A DNA stretch of 64,000 nucleotides from Phytohabitans rumicis. GTDB lineage: Bacteria > Actinomycetota > Actinomycetes > Mycobacteriales > Micromonosporaceae. A model generated the notes under the pieces. The model did not search any database, was not told the DNA's origin, and was given only the letters and a program-made list of their open reading frames with translations. Positions 26,399-35,127 of the stretch are shown piece after piece. The stretch spans positions 964,827 to 1,028,826 of the forward strand of contig NZ_BLPG01000002.1 of NCBI RefSeq assembly GCF_011764445.1. The letters run 5' to 3'. How positions within the stretch are numbered: the first letter of the stretch is position 1; every line of letters begins with the position of its first letter. The position numbers and the translations under genes are program-made.

Positions 26399-27370
26399 GT
26401 GGCAACCCGTACCCAATTCGGCAGACTGCGCCGTACCCTGCTGGCCGCGCTCGTCGGTGCGGCGGTGGTCGTACCGATGTCCGGCGCGGCCCGGTCCGAG
26501 TCCGTGCCGGCACCGGCGCCCGCGGCCCTCGGCCCGTTGCGGGCCGCGACCTGCGCGTCCGACGTGGCGGCGCGGTACGCCGCCGACCGGGACGGCGTCC
26601 GCGCCGCCGAGCGGATGGCCGCCGGCCACGGCGACCGGCGGCGGGCCGCCGCGCTGCGCGCGCTGGCCGACCCCGCGCGGCGGCTGCTGTGGTTCGACGG
26701 CCGCGACGGCGGCCGAAGCGCCGAGGTGCTCGGCGACCTGTGCCGGGCCGACCGGATCGCCGTGCTGGTGCCCGGCTCGGACACCAGCTTCGAGGAGTAC
26801 GGGCGGCTCCGCGACGGCGCGGTGGCGCTGCACCGGGAGCTGGGCGGCCGATCCGCCGTGATCGCCTGGCTCGGCTACCCGACGCCCAGCATGCTGAGCC
26901 TGTCGGTGCTGACGCCGTCGCGCGCCGGCGCCGCCGCCCCGGCGCTGCGCGCGTTCGTCGACGAGGTGAACGCGGCCAGGCCGGCGGCCCGGATTTCCGT
27001 GCTGTGCCACTCGTACGGGTCGGTGGTCTGCGCCCGGGCCGCCGCCGGACTGCCGGTGTCCGGCATCGTGCTGTACGGCAGCCCGGGCACCGGCTTCGAC
27101 GACGTCGCCGCCCTGCGCACCACGGCGACGGTGTGGGCCGGCCTGGGCGCCCGCGACCCGATCGGCCGGGTGCCGCACGTGCGGCTGCGCCTGCCGTTCG
27201 TCACCCTCGGGTTCGGCACCGATCCGGTCTCGCCCCGGTTCGGCGCCCGGACCTTCCCGGCCGGCGACGCCGGCCACAGCGACTACCTGGAGCCGGGCTC
27301 GGTGTCGCTGGCGAACATCGCCCGGATCGTCCAGGGCCGGTCACCGTCCGAAGGGGACACCCATGCGTGA
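26399..27370 (+). CDS. Secreted alpha/beta hydrolase (DUF1023-like)
   Basis: Chosen to start at GTG 26399, giving VATRTQFGRLRRTLLAALVG, a signal peptide; the longer frame from 26345 would add an odd N-terminus. The mature part has AVLVPGSDTSFEEYGRLR and the nucleophile segment ISVLCHSYGSVVCARAAAG, then DAGHSDYLEPG near the end with the probable catalytic His. These features match the DUF1023 alpha/beta hydrolases of actinobacteria. The gene overlaps the acyltransferase by 8 bases and probably starts the operon that runs to 30425. Confidence 0.75.
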   Translation: MATRTQFGRLRRTLLAALVGAAVVVPMSGAARSESVPAPAPAALGPLRAATCASDVAARYAADRDGVRAAERMAAGHGDRRRAAALRALADPARRLLWFDGRDGGRSAEVLGDLCRADRIAVLVPGSDTSFEEYGRLRDGAVALHRELGGRSAVIAWLGYPTPSMLSLSVLTPSRAGAAAPALRAFVDEVNAARPAARISVLCHSYGSVVCARAAAGLPVSGIVLYGSPGTGFDDVAALRTTATVWAGLGARDPIGRVPHVRLRLPFVTLGFGTDPVSPRFGARTFPAGDAGHSDYLEPGSVSLANIARIVQGRSPSEGDTHA

Positions 27371-28493
27371 GCTCGTCTGGCGGATCGAGGCCGCCACCCC
27401 GCCGGATCGGGACCGGGCCGTCGACGCGCTGCGCGCGTTCGCCATCGCGGGCGTCGTGCTCGGGCACTGGCTGGTCACCGCGCTGGTCGTGGACAGCGGC
27501 GCGGTACGCGGGGCGAGCCCGCTGCGGTACCTGCCGCTCGCCCCGGTGTCCTGGCTGTTCCAGACGCTCGCGGTGTTCTTCCTCGTCGGCGGGCTGGCCG
27601 CGGCCTGCGGTTACGCGCGTTCCGGTACCCGCGGCCTGCCGTACCGGACATGGCTGGCGGCCCGGATGGCGCGGCTGTGGCGGCCGGTGGCGGCCGTGCT
27701 CGTGGTGTGGACGGTGGTCGCCGGGGCGCTGCTCGCGTCCGGTGTGGACCCGCAGACGGTACGCACGCCGCTGCGGCTGGTGCTCTCGCCGCTGTGGTTC
27801 CTGCTGGTGTTCGCCGTGTTGACGGCCGCGACACCGCTGGTCGCCCGGCTGCATCCCGGGTGGCCGCTGGCCGTCGTGGTGCTCGTCGACGTGGTACGGC
27901 TCGGCCTCGACGGCCCGGCCTGGCTCGGTTGGGCCAACGTGGCGGCCGGATGGCTGGTCCCCTTCACGCTCGGTGCCGCCTGGGCGCGGGGCCGGCTGCG
28001 CGACCGTACGACGTTGTGGGCGCTGGCGATCGGCGGGGCCACGGCGACGGTCGCCCTCGTACGGTGGGCCGGCTATCCGGCGTCGATGGTCGGCGTACCC
28101 GGGGAAGGCTTCTCGAACCTGGACCCGCCGAGCCTCGCCGCCGTCACGTTCGGCCTCGCGCAGTGCGGCGCCGCCGGCCTGCTGCTGGGTCCGCTGCGCC
28201 GGCTGACGCGGCGCCCGCGCCCCTGGGCGGCGGTGGCGCTGGCCAACCTGTCCGCGATGACGATCTTCCTGTGGCACCAGACCGCGATGATCGCGGTCAC
28301 CGCGCTGGGCCTGCTCGCCGGCCGCCCCCTGCCCGGCCTGCACACCGTGCCGGACGGCGCGGCCTGGGTGGCCGCCCGGTTCGGCTGGTTGCCACTGTTC
28401 GCGCTGGCGCTGCTGGTGTGCTGCGCGGCGTTCCACGCCCACGAGCGGGCCGCGCCCGCCAAGGTCAAGATCACGACTACCGGGAGTACCTAA
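27363..28493 (+). CDS. Acyltransferase family 3 membrane protein
   Basis: A 376-residue polytopic protein of the acyltransferase-3/putative acetyltransferase type. The start RDRAVDALRAFAIAGVVLGH with its conserved His is typical, and about ten hydrophobic segments follow. LSAMTIFLWHQTAMIAVTAL near the end matches the family's last helices. Members transfer acyl groups to sugars or lipids across the membrane. It overlaps the hydrolase upstream and precedes the sensor kinase by one base, so all four genes probably form one operon. Confidence 0.85.
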   Translation: MRELVWRIEAATPPDRDRAVDALRAFAIAGVVLGHWLVTALVVDSGAVRGASPLRYLPLAPVSWLFQTLAVFFLVGGLAAACGYARSGTRGLPYRTWLAARMARLWRPVAAVLVVWTVVAGALLASGVDPQTVRTPLRLVLSPLWFLLVFAVLTAATPLVARLHPGWPLAVVVLVDVVRLGLDGPAWLGWANVAAGWLVPFTLGAAWARGRLRDRTTLWALAIGGATATVALVRWAGYPASMVGVPGEGFSNLDPPSLAAVTFGLAQCGAAGLLLGPLRRLTRRPRPWAAVALANLSAMTIFLWHQTAMIAVTALGLLAGRPLPGLHTVPDGAAWVAARFGWLPLFALALLVCCAAFHAHERAAPAKVKITTTGST

Positions 28494-28494
28494 G

Positions 28495-29760
28495 ATGGAC
28501 GCGATGAACACGCACGGTGCCATGGGTGCCGTCCGCGCCGTGCCCCGAGCCCTGCGCGACGACCTGTGGACGGTCGCCGCCGACCCGCTGCCGCCCATGG
28601 CGCGGCCGCGCTGGCTTGCCCGCCTGCCGCACGTCGCGGTCGTGCTCTGCGCCGTGCTGCTGTTCGCCTCGTTCGAAGGCGGGCGCCCGCTCTCCCTGGT
28701 GCTCGCCGCGATCCAGGCCGCCGCGCTGGTCATGGCGCTGTTCCGGCCCGTGCTGGCGTGGTGGATCGTCACGCTCGCCATGGTCGCCGGCGCGCTCACC
28801 CACGGCGACCCGTACCCGTGGAGCCCCGCCACGGTCGCCGCCATGGCCGGAGTGCTCTTCCTGCTGGCGCTGCGCGCCCGGGCCCGGGTGGTGGTCGAGG
28901 CGCTGGCGGTCACCGTGCTGGTCGGCCTGGTGAGCACCGGGCTGCACATCGACATCAAGAACCCGAACGCCGGCTGGACGGTGGTGTTCTTCTACACCGA
29001 CGTCGGGCAGACCGTCGCGCTCTGGATCCTGCCCGCGGTGCTGGGCGCGGTGCGGCGGGCCCGGCGGGAGTCCCGGACCAAGCTGGCGGCGCAGGAGCGG
29101 ATCTCGGCCGAGGAACGGGCCCGGCGCACCCTGCTGGAGGAGCGCACCCGGATCGCCCGCGAACTGCACGACGTGGTCGCCCACCACCTGTCGGTCATCT
29201 CCATCCAGGCGCAGGTCGCCCCGCACCTGGTCGCCGACCCGCCCGAGGAACTACGGCAGAACCTCGCCGGCATCCGCGGCAACGCCCTGGAGGCGCTATC
29301 CGAGCTGCGCCGGGTGCTGGGCGTACTGCGGGTGGAACGGGAGTCCGCGCACGCGCCGCAGCCCACTTTGGACGTGTTGGACGAACTGGTCGGCAACGTC
29401 CGCGACGCCGGGCTCGCCGTGACCGCCCGGACCACCGGCGAGGTGCGCCCGCTGCCACCCGGGGTCGAGCTGTCCGCGTACCGGATCGTGCAGGAGGCGC
29501 TGAGCAACGCGATCCGGCACGCGCCCGGCGCCACCGTCACCGTCGAGGTCGCCTACCGCCCGGCGGACCTGGTCATCCGGGTCGTCAACACCGCGCCGAC
29601 CGCACCGGCACCGTCCCCTTCGGACGGCGGCCACGGCCTGCTCGGCATGCGCGAACGGGTCGCCATGCTCGGCGGGACGCTGGCCACCGGGCCGACCCCG
29701 GACCGCGGGTACGAGGTGACCGCGACCCTGCCCGCACCGTCCACTGGGGATACGACATGA
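28495..29760 (+). CDS. Sensor histidine kinase (NarL-system type)
   Basis: A 421-residue membrane kinase. The N-terminal 190 residues contain four to five hydrophobic segments. The HisKA_3 region RIARELHDVVAHHLSVISIQ places the phosphorylated His at residue 225. The HATPase part shows SAYRIVQEALSNAIRHAPGA (N box) and DGGHGLLGMRERVAMLGG (G box). The ATGA overlap at 29757 couples it to the response regulator. The stimulus is not evident; cell-envelope stress is a common input for this class. Confidence 0.9.
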   Translation: MDAMNTHGAMGAVRAVPRALRDDLWTVAADPLPPMARPRWLARLPHVAVVLCAVLLFASFEGGRPLSLVLAAIQAAALVMALFRPVLAWWIVTLAMVAGALTHGDPYPWSPATVAAMAGVLFLLALRARARVVVEALAVTVLVGLVSTGLHIDIKNPNAGWTVVFFYTDVGQTVALWILPAVLGAVRRARRESRTKLAAQERISAEERARRTLLEERTRIARELHDVVAHHLSVISIQAQVAPHLVADPPEELRQNLAGIRGNALEALSELRRVLGVLRVERESAHAPQPTLDVLDELVGNVRDAGLAVTARTTGEVRPLPPGVELSAYRIVQEALSNAIRHAPGATVTVEVAYRPADLVIRVVNTAPTAPAPSPSDGGHGLLGMRERVAMLGGTLATGPTPDRGYEVTATLPAPSTGDTT

Positions 29761-30425
29761 CGAACATCCGCGTCCTGATCGCCGACGACCAGATCATGGT
29801 CCGTCAGGGGTTCACTGTGCTGCTCAACCTCGAACCCGGCATCGAGGTGGTCGGCCAGGCCGTCGACGGCCAGGACGCCGTGGCCAAGGTCGCCGAGCTG
29901 GCGCCGGACGTGGTGCTGATGGACATCCGCATGCCGGTCCTCGACGGCATCGAGGCCACCCGCCGGATCACCGGGTCCGCCGGCGCCGCCAAGGTGCTGG
30001 TCCTGACCACATTCGACCTGGACGAGTACGTCTACGAGGCGCTGCGCGCCGGCGCTTCCGGGTTCCTGCTCAAGGACGCGTCGGCGCAGGAGCTGGCGCA
30101 CGCCGTACGGGTGGTGGCGGCCGGCGACGCGCTGCTCGCCCCGGCCCTGACCAAGCGGCTGATCGTCGAGTTCTCCCGGCTGGCCGGCGCGCCGCGTGCC
30201 CCGCTCAAGGAACGGGCCGGCGCGCTGACCGAACGCGAGACCGAGGTGCTCGCCCTCATCGCCCAGGGCCTGTCCAACGCGGAGATCGCCGACCATCTCG
30301 TGGTGGCCGAGCAGACCGTGAAGACCCACGTGAGCCGCATCCTGACCAAGCTCGACCTGCGCGACCGCACCCAGGCGGCGGTCTTCGCGTACGAGACCGG
30401 TGTCGTGCGCCCCGGCGGCGGCTGA
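29757..30425 (+). CDS. LuxR/NarL-type response regulator
   Basis: A 222-residue two-domain regulator. The receiver begins IRVLIADDQIMVRQGF with the acidic pair and holds the phosphoacceptor D56 in VVLMDIRMPVLDG, with the conserved Thr and Lys at LVLTTFD and LLKDAS. The C-terminal LuxR helix-turn-helix is LTERETEVLALIAQGLSNAE followed by TVKTHVSRILTKL. Its start overlaps the kinase stop. It is the cognate partner of that kinase and may control the operon. Confidence 0.95.
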   Translation: MTNIRVLIADDQIMVRQGFTVLLNLEPGIEVVGQAVDGQDAVAKVAELAPDVVLMDIRMPVLDGIEATRRITGSAGAAKVLVLTTFDLDEYVYEALRAGASGFLLKDASAQELAHAVRVVAAGDALLAPALTKRLIVEFSRLAGAPRAPLKERAGALTERETEVLALIAQGLSNAEIADHLVVAEQTVKTHVSRILTKLDLRDRTQAAVFAYETGVVRPGGG

Positions 30426-30492
30426 GCGGTGGTCCCGAGGCTCGCGCCCACCTGCCAGACTTTGGGGCGGCCGGCGCTGGGGAGGGGACGCG

Positions 30493-31461
30493 GTGATCGG
30501 ACGCGATTCGGACGGTGACCTGGAGCAGCGGGTCAACGACCTGCTCGCCGGCGCCCGCGCCGCCGGCGCCCGCCGGGACGTGCGGGAACAGGCCCGCTAC
30601 TCCGGCGAGGCCATGGACGTGTGCCGAGTGCTGGTCGGGCGCCATCCCGGCAACACCCGGCACGTCGCCGCGCTCGCCGGCGGCCTGTACAACCACGCCT
30701 ACCGCCTCATCCAGGCGGGCCGCCCGGCGCAGGCCCGCGACACGCTGACCGAGGCGGTGGGACACTACACCACGCTGGTGGCGGCCGACCGGCGGCGCTA
30801 TACGGTCCGGCTGTGCGACGTACGGCTCCGTGTCGCCCTCACGTACATCATGGAGGGTGGGTACGACGAGGCGGTGCGCGCCGGCCGCGCGGCGCTCGCC
30901 GGCTACGAGGCCGTGGCCGGCGGCGACCGGCTGGAGCGGGAGTTCGGGCTAGTCCGGACACACACGCTGATCGGCCGGGCCCTGCTGCTCGGCGGCCAGC
31001 CCGGCACCGCCCTGGACGAGTTCGACACGGCGCTGTTCGCCGCGGAGCGGCTGCGCGAGGAGGCCGGCATCGCGGGCACCGACTTCTCCTGGCTGGCGTC
31101 CGCGCCGGAGAGCTTCCGGCAGGCGGCGCCGGAATGGCTGGGCGCCGCGGTAGCCGCGATGGAACTGCACGACGCCGCCGGCAAGTGGAGCGTCGCCGCC
31201 GGCGCCGCCAACATCGCGATGCGCGTCGCGGGCGGCCTCGCCGCGATCGGCGACGACACCGCGTACCGGCGCTTCGAGGCCATCATGGCGCGGGCCAAGG
31301 AGATCTGGTGGGCGGCGGAGCACCCGGTTCAGGCCGCGGCCCGGCGCACCGGCCCCACCGAGGAGTTCATGATCGGCGGTGGCGGGCTCCTCCACGGCCC
31401 ACGCCTGGAGCCCAACCTCACCGTGATTTCCCGGCTGGCCGGCTGGGGCGACCCTAGCTGA
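30493..31461 (+). CDS. TPR-like helical protein of unknown function
   Basis: A 322-residue protein starting at GTG behind GGGGAGGGGACG. It consists of helical pairs resembling degenerate tetratricopeptide repeats (AALAGGLYNHAYRLIQAGRP, LRVALTYIMEGGYDEAVRAG, HTLIGRALLLGGQPGTALDE). No signal peptide or membrane segment is visible. Similar proteins accompany STAND or SMR-type regulators in actinobacteria, but no catalytic domain is attached here. It lies 67 bases after the response regulator. Confidence 0.65.
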   Translation: MIGRDSDGDLEQRVNDLLAGARAAGARRDVREQARYSGEAMDVCRVLVGRHPGNTRHVAALAGGLYNHAYRLIQAGRPAQARDTLTEAVGHYTTLVAADRRRYTVRLCDVRLRVALTYIMEGGYDEAVRAGRAALAGYEAVAGGDRLEREFGLVRTHTLIGRALLLGGQPGTALDEFDTALFAAERLREEAGIAGTDFSWLASAPESFRQAAPEWLGAAVAAMELHDAAGKWSVAAGAANIAMRVAGGLAAIGDDTAYRRFEAIMARAKEIWWAAEHPVQAAARRTGPTEEFMIGGGGLLHGPRLEPNLTVISRLAGWGDPS

Positions 31462-31489
31462 GCGCGGCAGCCAGGTCGTCGCGCGCTGC

Positions 31490-32086
31490 TTACCCGATCG
31501 CCTCACCGGGGGCCAGGTACCGGTAGCCGTCCGTCTCCTGGTCGAGCCAGCCGTTGACGCTGCCCAGGCCGCGATCGTTGATCTGGGCGTCGTGGATCGG
31601 GAAGGCCAGCCGCGGTTTGATGGCCTTGACGAAGTCGATCGCCTCGTCCAACTTCATCCACGATCCGTGCGCCGGCACCAGCAGCGTCTCGACCGGCTGC
31701 TCCGGGACGTGCAGCGAGTCGCCGGGGTGGTAGACCGCCTCGTCCACGAGGTAGCCCAGGTTCGCGCAGTCCGGTTGGCCGCCGTAGATGAGGGCGTGCC
31801 GACCGCCGACCGCGCGCACCGTGAACCCCGCCGCGGTGAACTCGTCGCCGGAGGCCACGCCCGTGGTCTCCAGTCCCGGGATGCTCGCTTCGGCGGGGGC
31901 GTAGACGGGCACGTCCAGCCCGGCCAGGCGGTCGACGTCGACGTGGTCGGCGTGTTCGTGCGTCACGAGCACCGCGTCCGCGCCGTCGAGGGCGGCGGGC
32001 TCGCTCCACACTCCGGGGTCGATGACGAGCACCCGCCCGCCGAGCTCGAGCCGTACGCACGCGTGGGTGAACTTAATGATCCGCAT
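31490..32086 (-). CDS. MBL-fold metallo-hydrolase
   Basis: A 198-residue metallo-beta-lactamase-fold protein. VLVTHEHADHVDVDRLA is the HxHxDH zinc motif, followed by GGRHALIYGG, AVYHPGDSLHVP (bridging Asp) and AFPIHDAQ (last His). The short form fits the L-ascorbate-6-phosphate-lactonase-like or UlaG-like subgroup of cytoplasmic hydrolases. Substrate unknown. Divergent from the next membrane protein with 40 bases between the starts. Confidence 0.9.
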   Translation of the reverse strand: MRIIKFTHACVRLELGGRVLVIDPGVWSEPAALDGADAVLVTHEHADHVDVDRLAGLDVPVYAPAEASIPGLETTGVASGDEFTAAGFTVRAVGGRHALIYGGQPDCANLGYLVDEAVYHPGDSLHVPEQPVETLLVPAHGSWMKLDEAIDFVKAIKPRLAFPIHDAQINDRGLGSVNGWLDQETDGYRYLAPGEAIG

Positions 32087-32126
32087 CGCGTCGTACCGTA
32101 CCCGACCTGTCTGGCACGCTCAGGGG

Positions 32127-33224
32127 ATGGGCGAGGCGGCAATCTTCGTCGTGGTGGTCGGCGCGCGGTTCCTGGTGCCGCTGCTCATCCCCCGCTTTCC
32201 GCTGCCCGCGATCCTCGCCTGCCTGGTCCTCGACGCCGCCGACCAAACCATCTTCCAGTCGTTCGGCTACGACCCGCCCGGCTACCAGGGCTACGACAAG
32301 GCGATGGACATGTACTACCTCGCCATCGCCTACCTCGCCACGATGCGCAACTGGACCAGCGAGCCGGCCGTACGCGTCGCCAAGTTCCTCTACTTCTACC
32401 GGCTGGCGGGCGTGGTCGCGTTCGAGCTGACACACTGGCGCGCCCTCCTGCTGATCTTCCCGAACACGTTCGAGTACTTCTTCATCGCGTACGAGGTCAT
32501 CCGGCTGCGCTGGAACCCGGCGCGGTACGGGATGCGCTTCTGGGTGCTGGCCGCGGCCACCATCTGGGTGGTCGTCAAGCTGCCGCAGGAGTACTGGGTC
32601 CACATCGCGCAGTTGGACGTCACCGAGACGCTCGACGCGTACCCGTGGCTGGGCCCGCTCGTGGTGCTGGCGCTGCTCGGCCTGGCCGTGGCGGCGTGGA
32701 TCTGGCTTCGGCCGCGCGTGCCCGCGGTCGACTGGTCGTGGCACGTCGCCGCCGACCCGCTGCCCACCCAGATGGACACGGCGGCCGAACGCGACCACTG
32801 GATCGCCACCCACGGCCGGGTGCTGTCCGCCGCCACGCTGGAGAAGGTGCTGCTCGTCGGCCTCCTCTGCGTGATCTACGCGCAGGTGGTGCCGGACCGC
32901 GAGTCCTCGAACCTCGACCTCTTCCTCGGCATCGCGGTCTTCGTGGTGGTGAACGCGGCGATCAGCCTCTGGGCCGCCAAGGGGGCGCGCGGCGTCGAGT
33001 CGATGCTGCTCGCGTTCGGCGCCCGGGTGCTGCTGAACGTCGGCCTCGTCGTGCTGAGCAGTTGGCTGCTGCGGCGCGGCGACGGCGACCTCCCCCAGGG
33101 CGACGCCCTGTTCTTCGTCCTGCTGCTGAGCCTCATCACGCTGCTCGACGACCGCTTCCGCCCCGTACACGACGCACGGCGGGCCGCTCCCGCCGAACAG
33201 AGCGGCCCGCCGGGGGTGACCTAG
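32127..33224 (+). CDS. Integral membrane protein, unknown function
   Basis: A 365-residue protein with about nine hydrophobic segments and a cytoplasmic loop around residues 205-235 (WSWHVAADPLPTQMDTAAER). The first segment begins MGEAAIFVVVVGARFLVPLL. No transporter motif was recognised. It is convergent with the small secreted protein gene; the two stop codons overlap, and a strong hairpin lies just before them. Confidence 0.75.
   Translation: MGEAAIFVVVVGARFLVPLLIPRFPLPAILACLVLDAADQTIFQSFGYDPPGYQGYDKAMDMYYLAIAYLATMRNWTSEPAVRVAKFLYFYRLAGVVAFELTHWRALLLIFPNTFEYFFIAYEVIRLRWNPARYGMRFWVLAAATIWVVVKLPQEYWVHIAQLDVTETLDAYPWLGPLVVLALLGLAVAAWIWLRPRVPAVDWSWHVAADPLPTQMDTAAERDHWIATHGRVLSAATLEKVLLVGLLCVIYAQVVPDRESSNLDLFLGIAVFVVVNAAISLWAAKGARGVESMLLAFGARVLLNVGLVVLSSWLLRRGDGDLPQGDALFFVLLLSLITLLDDRFRPVHDARRAAPAEQSGPPGVT
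33178..33211. terminator. GC-rich hairpin at a convergent gene junction
   Basis: A perfect 12-bp stem (GGCGGGCCGCTC at 33178-33189 with its complement at 33200-33211) closes a 10-base loop just before the overlapping stop codons at 33221-33224. No T-run follows on either side, so it is a possible bidirectional terminator or transcript-stabilising stem of the actinobacterial kind rather than a canonical terminator. Confidence 0.4.
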
Positions 33225-33556
33225 CAGGAGGCGGTGCTCTCGTACTGGTTGATGCGGTACCCAGCGGTGTTGGACTCGTACTTGCTATAGGTGCGGGTGC
33301 CCCGGGGGGCGATCGTGTAGCAGGGGCTGTCCGAGCCGTTGTTCACGACGACCTTGCGGTGCACGGTACCCGAGCTGCAGTTGAAGTAGTTCCACGTCCA
33401 CTTCCGCTGCCAGGTCAACGTGTCCGGGATGTGCGTCCACGAGCCATAGGTGACGCTGGTCCCGCAGGCATACGCAGGGCTCGGAATGACAAGCGCGCCA
33501 GCGATGGCGACCGCACTGAACACGAGAGCCAACGACTTTCGACCAATCTTTGGCAC
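33221..33556 (-). CDS. Small secreted protein with four cysteines
   Basis: Start chosen at GTG 33556, 6-8 bases after GAGAGGA; the frame upstream lacks a site. The protein is 111 residues. VPKIGRKSLALVFSAVAIAG followed by ALVIPSPAYA is a signal peptide with an Ala-x-Ala cleavage site. The mature 81 residues begin with Cys and contain four cysteines, many Thr, Ser and Tyr, and no known domain; two disulfides are likely. It resembles small secreted beta-rich proteins of actinomycetes, function unknown. Confidence 0.65.
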   Translation of the reverse strand: MPKIGRKSLALVFSAVAIAGALVIPSPAYACGTSVTYGSWTHIPDTLTWQRKWTWNYFNCSSGTVHRKVVVNNGSDSPCYTIAPRGTRTYSKYESNTAGYRINQYESTASC

Positions 33557-33743
33557 GGTAGTTCCTCTCTTCGCTACTGGCCTCCGGTGATCACCGAACT
33601 TGTCGCATACACTCGCATCCATGCCCAGCTCCCCCAATCACTTGGTGCGGATCTTGCGGGAATCTTGAGGTTGGCCGGGAAATGGAATGCTTGACACGGC
33701 GAGAAATACTGTTATAGCAGCGGTATTACCAAGGGAGATCGAC

Positions 33744-34289
33744 GTGTCGAGCGCGTTGGAAGGTCAGAGCAAAACGGTCGATGTTGTCCTCGCCGAGTTC
33801 GTGGCCCTCCGGGCCGAGGTCACCCAGCACCTGGCGGCACGGTTCACAGTCATCGGGCTCAACGTCACGGGCGTCGCGGCCATCGGCGGCATCGTCATCG
33901 CCAACCGGGCGGACACCCGTCTGCTGCTACTTCTGCCGTTCCTGTCCGGCGCGCTGGGCCTCTGGTTTCACATCCTCACGATCGACGTCATGGTGATAGC
34001 GAGCTACGTCGAAAACGTTCAGCGACCCATTCTCGTCGAACAGCTCGGCGAGGACCGACTCTTTCAATACGAGCATTACTTCCGGTCCCGGATGAAGGGG
34101 CGGCGCCTGATACAGGCCATCACGGCAGGGCTGATGTTTCCCGCAGTGTCACTGGCGGCGCTCACCATGACAATAGGTTCGCTTCATTCGCTCTTTGACT
34201 GGTCGGTTTGGATTCTCGGCGTCGTGCTATTACTCCTGCAGAACGCCGTTTGGGCAACACGACTGCGCCGGCAACCGGCACCCGACTAA
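33744..34289 (+). CDS. Membrane protein, unknown function
   Basis: Start chosen at GTG 33744 with AGGGAG seven bases upstream; an earlier Met at 33687 lacks a site. The protein is 181 residues. A helical, acidic N-terminus (SKTVDVVLAEFVALRAEVTQ) precedes four hydrophobic segments arranged as two hairpins around a charged middle (EHYFRSRMKGRRLIQ). The codon usage is less GC-biased than the neighbours, which may signal acquisition. No family recognised. The first copy of the palindromic repeat lies downstream. Confidence 0.6.
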   Translation: MSSALEGQSKTVDVVLAEFVALRAEVTQHLAARFTVIGLNVTGVAAIGGIVIANRADTRLLLLLPFLSGALGLWFHILTIDVMVIASYVENVQRPILVEQLGEDRLFQYEHYFRSRMKGRRLIQAITAGLMFPAVSLAALTMTIGSLHSLFDWSVWILGVVLLLLQNAVWATRLRRQPAPD

Positions 34290-34400
34290 AGAAGGAGGAC
34301 GACGTGGCCGTGTTTGCGGCTGAACGGCCACGTCGCCGTACAAAACCGTACCCCGCTCGCGTCCGCACAGACCGCGACGCGCGGACGCGGACCTCACGCC

Positions 34401-34571
34401 ACTCAAGGACTCGCCCGTCGATCAAGGCCGCGCCCGCCACTCAAGGGCTTGCCCCTCGATCAAGGGCTTGCCCCTCGATCAAGGGCAGATGGCCGTGCTT
34501 TGATCTCAAAACCACGACCATTCGCCCTTGATCGACGCACAAAGCCTTGATCGACGGGCACGGCCTTGATC
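34401..34571. repeat. Palindromic repeat copy A (five left and three right 19-bp units)
   Basis: Left units GATCAAGG or ACTCAAGG start at 34401, 34420, 34439, 34458 and 34477, exactly 19 bases apart. The palindrome centre follows (arms around GGCAGATGGCCGTG and CACGACCATTCGCC, loop TTTGATCTCAAAA). Inverted CCTTGATC units have their GATC at 34530, 34549 and 34568, again 19 apart. The innermost left and right GATC are 53 bases apart, as in all other copies. The element lies between convergent genes. This is the copy with most units. Confidence 0.85.
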
Positions 34572-34577
34572 GGCGGC

Positions 34578-35105
34578 TCAATCGGCGAACAGGTCGGGTT
34601 GCTCGTCGGCCTTGAGGGTGGCGGCGGTGTGCGCCGGTGCCGGTAGGTCGCGGGCCGAGAGCCGGCTGTACCGGTGGTCCTTGTCCGCCGGCCCGCGGCG
34701 GGCCGTCACCGCGCACGTCACCATCGTGATCGGGGGTGGCGGGGCCGCGAACTTGCCGGTCCCCCACCGTACCCAGATCGCGACCCGGCCGGCCTCGGCC
34801 TCCGCCAGGAGCTTGTCGACGGTGCGCTGGCGGTCGGTGCGGTCGATCTCGACGGCGATCGGCGCGCCGGCCGGCCGGGCGCAGCCGACGTCTATCCACG
34901 AGTGACGGTGCGCGTACGGCGGCGGCAGCGCCATGACGCTGGGTGCCCGGCGGTAGGCCCGCCAGCCCTGATCCTCCGCCCACGCCACCACCGAGTCCGC
35001 GAGCAGCGCGGTGACCTCGTCGGCGCCCAGGTCGGAAAACGTCAGCGCGGTGAGCCGGTCCGCGAGCGAGGCGGCCACCTGCTCGTCATCAACCGCACGG
35101 TCCAT
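34578..35105 (-). CDS. Hypothetical protein
   Basis: About 175 residues from the ATG at 35105, 22 bases after the cupin gene stop; the frame continues upstream to 35150 inside that gene. The middle reads SWIDVGCARPAGAPIAVEID and then DKLLAEAEAGRVAIWVRWGT. The D...ExD...K order is reminiscent of restriction-endonuclease-like folds, but that is a weak inference. No other motif recognised. Codirectional with and probably cotranscribed after the cupin dioxygenase. Confidence 0.55.
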   Translation of the reverse strand: MDRAVDDEQVAASLADRLTALTFSDLGADEVTALLADSVVAWAEDQGWRAYRRAPSVMALPPPYAHRHSWIDVGCARPAGAPIAVEIDRTDRQRTVDKLLAEAEAGRVAIWVRWGTGKFAAPPPPITMVTCAVTARRGPADKDHRYSRLSARDLPAPAHTAATLKADEQPDLFAD

Positions 35106-35127
35106 GACCGCACGGTACGCCGGGAGT

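Noticed and set aside
34401..34571. CRISPR-like array, because of evenly spaced units
   Set aside because: The period is only 19 bp, the spacers are similar to one another, the units reverse direction around a palindrome, and no cas gene is present.
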